Shown: positions 54,576-60,000 of the stretch, one piece after another | How the letters are laid out: each line of letters opens with the position of its first letter | Position numbering within the stretch: the first letter of the stretch is position 1 | NCBI RefSeq assembly: GCF_032854445.1 | Contig: NC_088297.1 | Location: 24,565,127 to 24,625,126, forward strand | DNA from: Liolophura sinensis | Taxonomy: Eukaryota > Mollusca > Polyplacophora > Chitonida > Chitonidae | DNA: 60,000 nucleotides | Reading direction: 5' to 3' | Notes under the pieces: model-generated | The model's input: only the letters and a program-made list of their open reading frames with translations | Database searches by the model: none | What the model was told of the DNA's origin: nothing | Made by a program: the position numbers and the translations under genes

Positions 54576-55141
54576 TAATTATTATCATTATTACCAGTAC
54601 ACCAAAAACCACCACAACCTTGTGATCTTGTTGCTCAAGGAGATGAGAATGAGAAAAGAACTAATAACTTTACCTGAATGTCTTCCTTTGCATGGAGTTA
54701 AAGACTCAAAGGTCGAAACAATCCAATTTTCCTGATGTCAGCTAAATTAATAATTTCAAAACCAAGGAAGGATATTCTGGAAAAAAGTTACAGCACTACT
54801 TGTGAGGCATGTCATAAATTGTTTTCCATATAACCTAATGAATTAAAGATTATATGCTAAGGACCATACATCTAATTCATTGGGCTGAATTGCCAACACA
54901 TTCACGATCAACTTTTTAAAGCACTGCTGCCAGCGATTTTTAACAAAATTAGACGTGAAGTCATAAAGACCACTACTTAAGAACATTTCGATCTGAATCA
55001 TTGGATACCTACTGCGTTCAAAATTATTTCCGTTCAAATACAATGCACATACATGTATAAAACATGTTTTGTGGATCTGGGCCAACGCAAGAGGGATCCT
55101 AATATTTTCTGGGTGATTTGGGTCATCTGTGTTATACGAAC

Positions 55142-55258
55142 GCTAAGGCTGTTTCACAAACCTTTCTACTTCTACAATTTAGTTTGCAAACTCTTTTATG
55201 CTAAGGCTGTTTCACAAACCTTTCTACTTCTACAATTTAGTTTGCAAACTCTTTTGCA
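55142..55258. repeat. 58-bp perfect tandem duplication
   Basis: CTAAGGCTGTTTCACAAACC begins at 55143 and 55201; the two copies match over about 55 nt up to CAAACTCTTTT. Looks recent. Confidence 0.92.
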
Positions 55259-55844
55259 TACCCTATAGGTCTGTCTTTGCCGCTTTCATTTTGTTTTAAA
55301 TCACTGAAATAAAAGTGAAAAGTTTTTGGTTTTAGAAAAAATGGCGGGAAATCATCTGTCAAGTGAAAACCTTAAACTTAGCAAAGAAACATGATTTGAA
55401 GTCAGATTTTCTTTAACTGCAGTTATTCTTACGATTAACAAGCCTTTAGCACCACGATTTTTTGATTTTATGTGGTACACAAGTGTACTTTTCTCGCAAT
55501 AGAGCGCAAATACTTCTTACCATAGAGCGCAAATACTTCTCACCACGTTGATCACAATGTAGACGTTGGTTAAAGACAGCAGACGAAATCCAATTTTGAC
55601 TAACCAGCGTTGAAGACAACAGTACTCGTCAGCCTACATCCAGTAGGGGAACGGAAGTACATCCACCAGGAGAACGGACATCCATTAGGAGGACGTTGTA
55701 GTGCGCATGACCACACATATGGCGCGAAATGCAAAGTAGTGGGGTATAGTTACACATTTGTGTTCAGTAAAAAGACGACCGGATTATATCACTGTAGGCC
55801 TATATCTCACACCATTAACTTAAATTTTATTTACTACAGTGCTT

Positions 55845-55955
55845 CTCCAAATTATCGAACTATCGACAACAGATGATGAGTAAGACAAGGTATGTTATAA
55901 ATTATCGGTATAAATTATCGAACTATCGACGACAGATGATGAATAAGACAAGGTA
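55845..55955. repeat. Short direct duplication around ATGATGAGTAAGACAAGGTA
   Basis: AATTATCGAACTATCGAC then (A/G)ACAGATGATGA(G/A)TAAGACAAGGTAT occurs near 55850 and 55914. ATGAGTAA(G/A)AC also opens the exon at 59935. Confidence 0.7.
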
Positions 55956-56084
55956 TTCTATATCATAAGGATACAACAGCCCAAGGCCTCTCCAGACCAG
56001 TTTTCCCGACATGGGGTTCATAGGCCTTTAGGACTATACAATATACAGATACTTGGTATCGGTGGCAGGACGCTGATTTTCCTC

Positions 56085-59000
56085 CGGCATCTATATAAAA
56101 TGTGCCTAATTTACCTTCATCTAGGTATAAAGTACAACATCCACGAGGAGGACAGTGGCTAATTTAACTTCCTGCAGGTGTAAAGTACAACATCCACGAG
56201 GAGGACGATGGCTAATTTACCTTCCTCCAGGTAAAAGGTACAACATCCACGAGGAGGACGGTGGCTAATTTACCTTCATATAGGTATAAAGTACAACATC
56301 CACAAGGCTACTTTACCTTCCTATAGCTATAAATTACAACATCCACGAGGAGGAAGATTGCTAGTTTAATATCCTATAGGTATCAGATAGAACCCGAGGA
56401 GGACGGTGGCTACTTTACCTTACTGCAGGTATCAGGTACAACATCCATGAGGAGGACGGTGGCTACTTTACCTTACTGCAGGTATCAGGTACAACCTCCA
56501 CAAGGAGGACGGTGGCTACTTTACCTTACTGCAGGTATCAGGAACAACATCCATGAGGAGGACGATGGCTAATTTAACTTCCTGCCGGTATACGGTACAA
56601 CATCCATGAGGAGTACGGTAGCTAATTTACCTTCCTGCAGGTATAAGGTACAATATCCACGAGGAGGACGGTGGCTACTTTACCTTACTGCAGGTATCAG
56701 GTACAACATCCATGAGGAGGACGATGGCTAATTTAACTTCCTGCAGGTATAAGGTACAACATCCATGAGGAGTACGGTAGCTAATTTACCTTCCTGCAGG
56801 TATAAGGTACAATATTCACGATGAGGACGGTGGCTAATTTACCTTCCTCTAGGTCAAAGGTACAACATCCACGAGGAGGACGGTGGCTAATTTACCTTCC
56901 TATAGGTATAAAGTACAACATCCACGAGGAGGACGGTGGCTAATTTAACTTCCTGCAGGTGTAAAGTACAACATCCACGTGGAGGACGGTGGCTAATTTA
57001 CCTTCCTCCAGGTAAAAGGTACAACATCCACGAGGAGGACGGTGGCTAATTTACCTTCATATAGGTATAAAGTACAACATCCACAAGGCTACTTTACCTT
57101 CCTGTAGCTATAAAGTACAACATCCACGAGGAGGAAGATTGCTAGTTTAACATCCTATAGGTATTAGGTAGAACCTCCACGAGGAGGACGGTGGCTACTT
57201 TACCTTACTGCAGGTATCAGGTACAACATCCATGAGGAGGACGGTGGCTAATTTAACTTCCTGCCGGTATAAGGTACAACATCCACGAGGAGGACGGTAG
57301 CTAATTTACCTTCCTGCAGGTATCAGGTACTACATCCATGAGGAGGACGGTAGCTAATTTAACTTCCTGCCGGTATAAGGTACAACATCCACGAGGAGGA
57401 CGGTAGCTAATTTACCTTCCTCCAGGTATAAGGTACAATATCCACGAGGAGGACGGTGGCTAATTTACCTTCCTCCAGGTATAAGGTACAACATCCACGA
57501 GGAGGACGGTGGTTAATTTACCTTCCTATAGGTATAAAGTACAACATCCACGAGGAGGACGGTGGCTAATTTAACTTCCTGCAGGTGTAAAGTACAACAT
57601 CCACGTGGAGGACGATGTCTAATTTACCTTCCTCCAGGTAAAAGGTACAACATCCCCGAGGAGGACGGTGGCTAATTTACCTTCGTATAGGTATAAAGTA
57701 CAACATCCACAAGGCTACTTTACCTTCCTATAGCTATAAAGTACAACATCCACGAGGAGGAAGATTGCTAGTTTAACAGCCTATAGGTATCAGGTAGAAC
57801 CTCCACGAGGAGGACGGTGGCTACTTTACCTTACTGCAGGTATCAGGTACAACATCCATGAGGAGGACGGTGGCTAATTTAACTTCCTGCAGGTATCAGG
57901 TACAACATCCATGAGGAGGACGGTAGCTAATTTACCTTCCTGCAGGTATAAGGTACAACATCCACGAGGAGGACGGTGGCTAATTTAACTTCCTGCAGGT
58001 GTAAAGAACATCAACGAGGAGGACGGTGGCTAATTTACTTCCCTACAGATATAAAGTAATCAACAAGGAGGACGGTGGCCAATTTACCTTCCTATAGGTA
58101 TAAAATACAACATCCATGAGGAGGACGGTGGCTAATTTACCTTCCCCCAGGTGCCAGGTACAACATCCACGAAGAGGACGGTGGCTAATTTAACTTCCTA
58201 GGGGATAAAATACAACATCCCCGAGGAGGACGGTGCCTAATTTACCTTCATATAGTTATAAAGTACAACATCCACGAGGAGGACGGCGGCTAATTTACCT
58301 TCCTCCAGATATCAGGAACAACATCCACGAGGAGGACGGTGGCTAATTTACCTTCATATAGTTATAACGTGCAACATCCACGAGGAGGACGGTGGCTAAT
58401 TTAACTTCCTGCGGGTATAAGATACAACATCCATGAGGAGGACGGTGGCTAAATTACCTTCCTACAGGAATAAGGTACAACATCTACGACGAGGACGGTG
58501 GCTGATTTATCTATCTATAACTATACAGTGCAACATCCATGAGGAGGACGGTGGCTAATTTATGTTCCTATAGGTATAAAGTACAACATCCATAAGGAGA
58601 ACGATGGCTAAATTACCTTCCTACAGGTATGAGGAACAACATCCACGAGGAGGACGGTGGATACTTTACCTTCCTATAGCTATAAAGAACAACATCCACG
58701 ATGAGGACGGTGGCTAATTTACCTGCCTATAGGTATAAAGTACAACATCCACGAGGAGGACGGTGGCTAATTTACATCCCTATATGTACAAAGTACAACA
58801 TCTACGAGGAGGACGGTGACTAATTTATGTTCCTGCAGGTGTAAAGTACAACATCCACGAGGAGGACGATGGCTAATTTACCTTCCTCCAGGTAATAGGT
58901 ACAACATCCTCGAGGAGGACGGTGGCTAATTTACCTTCATATAGGTATAAAGTACAACATCCACAAGGCTACTTTACCTTCCTATAGCTATAAAGTACAA

Positions 59001-59925
59001 CATCCACGAGGAGGAAGATTGCTAGTTTAACAGCCTATAGGTATCAAGTAGAACCTCCACGAGGAGGACGGTGGCTACTTTACCTTACTGCAGGTATCAG
59101 GTACAACATCCATGAGGAGGACGGTGGCTAATTTAACTTCCTGCCGGTATAAGGTACAACATCCATGAGGAGGACGGTAGCTAATTTACCTTCCTGCAGG
59201 TATCAGGTACAACATCCATGAGGAGGACGGTAGCTAATTTACCTTCCTGCAGGTATAAGGTACAACATCCACGAGGAAGACGGTGGCTAATTTAACTTCC
59301 TGCAGGTGTAAAGAACATCAACAAGGAGGACGGTGGCTAATTTACTTCCCTACAGATATAAAGTAATCAACAAGGAGGACGGTGGCTAATTTACCTTCCT
59401 ATAGGTATAAAATACAACATCCATAAGGAGGACGGTGGCTAATTTACCTTCCCCCAGGTGCCAGGTACAACATCCACGAAGAGGACGGTGGCTAATTTAA
59501 CTTCCTAGGGGAAAAAATACAACATCCCCGAGGAGGACGGTGCCTAATTTACCTTCATATAGTTATAAAGTACAACATCCACGAGGAGGACGGCGGCTAA
59601 TTTACCTTCCTGCAGGTATCAGGAACAACATCCACGAGGAGGACGGTGGCTAATTTACCTTCATATAGTTATAAAGTGCAACATCCACGAGGAGGACGGT
59701 GGCCAGTTTACCTTCCTGCAGGTGTGAAGTACAACATCCACGAGGAGGACGTTGGCTAGTTTACCTGCCTGCAGGTGTAAAGTACAACATCCGAGAGGGG
59801 AACGTTGGCTAATTTACCTTCCTGCCAGTGTAAAGTACTGATTTACCTCCCTGTAGTATAAGGTACAACATCCACGAGGAGGAGGGTGGCTAATTTACCA
59901 TCCTTTTCCCCCGCAGATGAGTAAA
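56085..59925. repeat. ~53-bp satellite, ~70 copies, resembling the acceptor and start of the exon at 59935
   Basis: Plus-strand unit: GTATAAAGTACAACATCCAC, GAGGAGGACGGTGGC, TAATTTACCTTCCTGCAG. Variants: TATCAGG, TGTAAAG, ACTTTACCTTACTG; shorter units AGTAATCAACAAGG. Segments such as 56855-57230 and 57480-57870 look like copies of one another, so higher-order repeats exist. Each unit has an acceptor-like TTCCTGCAG|G on plus and a donor-like AGGAAG|GTAAAT on minus. Confidence 0.93.
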
Positions 59926-59934
59926 ACCCAACAT

Positions 59935-60000
59935 TTACGAGGACAAACCCAGTTTGACTTTCTCTACACGTACATATATGAGAAAGGATTCACAGTACCT
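59935..60000 (+). CDS. Probable exon start of an unidentified plus-strand gene (cut by window end)
   Basis: Acceptor CCTTTTCCCCCGCAG|ATGAGTAAAAC. The frame starting at the ATG is open to the window end and reads MSKTQHLRGQTQFDFLYTYI then YEKGFTVP; the other two frames stop at once. I do not recognise the protein. The exon start resembles the satellite unit that precedes it. It could be an internal exon or a start exon. Confidence 0.5.

Noticed and set aside
56085-59925. CRISPR-like regular repeats
   Set aside because: Units are contiguous or nearly so, with no unique spacers of constant length; the setting is a eukaryotic genome with introns and SINEs.

Overview
This is an animal (eukaryotic) nuclear window: coding sequence is split into short exons with GT-AG introns, it is AT-rich, and much of it is tandem or interspersed repeat. 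A tRNA-derived SINE and other dispersed repeats of a kind I associate with mollusc genomes suggest a mollusc, perhaps a bivalve. That taxonomic call is inference.

One gene dominates. On the minus strand, 40603 down to 4357, I can assemble 23 coding exons of a ZMYND8 orthologue (chromatin reader: PHD finger, bromodomain, PWWP, MYND zinc finger). All intron phases agree. The coding exons sum to 5,646 nt, or 1,881 codons plus stop. The N-terminus, PHD, bromodomain, PWWP, an [12 protein letters not shown] motif, a coiled coil and the MYND finger appear in the order known for ZMYND8. The linker between PWWP and MYND is unusually long, and the C-terminus is Q/H-rich.

Layout: 1-4260 holds a 3' block in which a fragment of the last exon and a 45-bp satellite have been amplified together. 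4357-12345 holds the C-terminal, MYND and coiled-coil exons. 14117-21306 holds the linker exons. 21307-27110 is an intron made almost wholly of satellite. 27111-36161 holds the PWWP, zinc-binding, bromodomain and PHD exons. 36821-40604 holds the N-terminal exons. 40605-60000 has no confident coding exon until a probable plus-strand exon at the right edge. It contains candidate 5' exons or promoters of ZMYND8, SINEs, MITE-like elements, a foldback element and large satellites.

The most striking observation is that several satellites are copies of splice junctions. The 34-bp array filling the intron after exon 13 (about 130 units) repeats the last 32 nt of that exon plus its donor GT. The ~40-bp array filling the intron after exon 16 likewise repeats the end of exon 16 and its donor. 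A third array at 56.1-59.9 kb repeats the acceptor and start of the plus-strand exon at 59935. Arrays at 41.4-41.9 kb and 4.6-5.3 kb also touch a donor or an acceptor. Each unit therefore carries a splice-site-like sequence, so the gene carries long strings of decoy donors. These may be byproducts of replication slippage at junctions, or may affect U1 binding, splice choice or premature polyadenylation. The sequence alone does not decide this.
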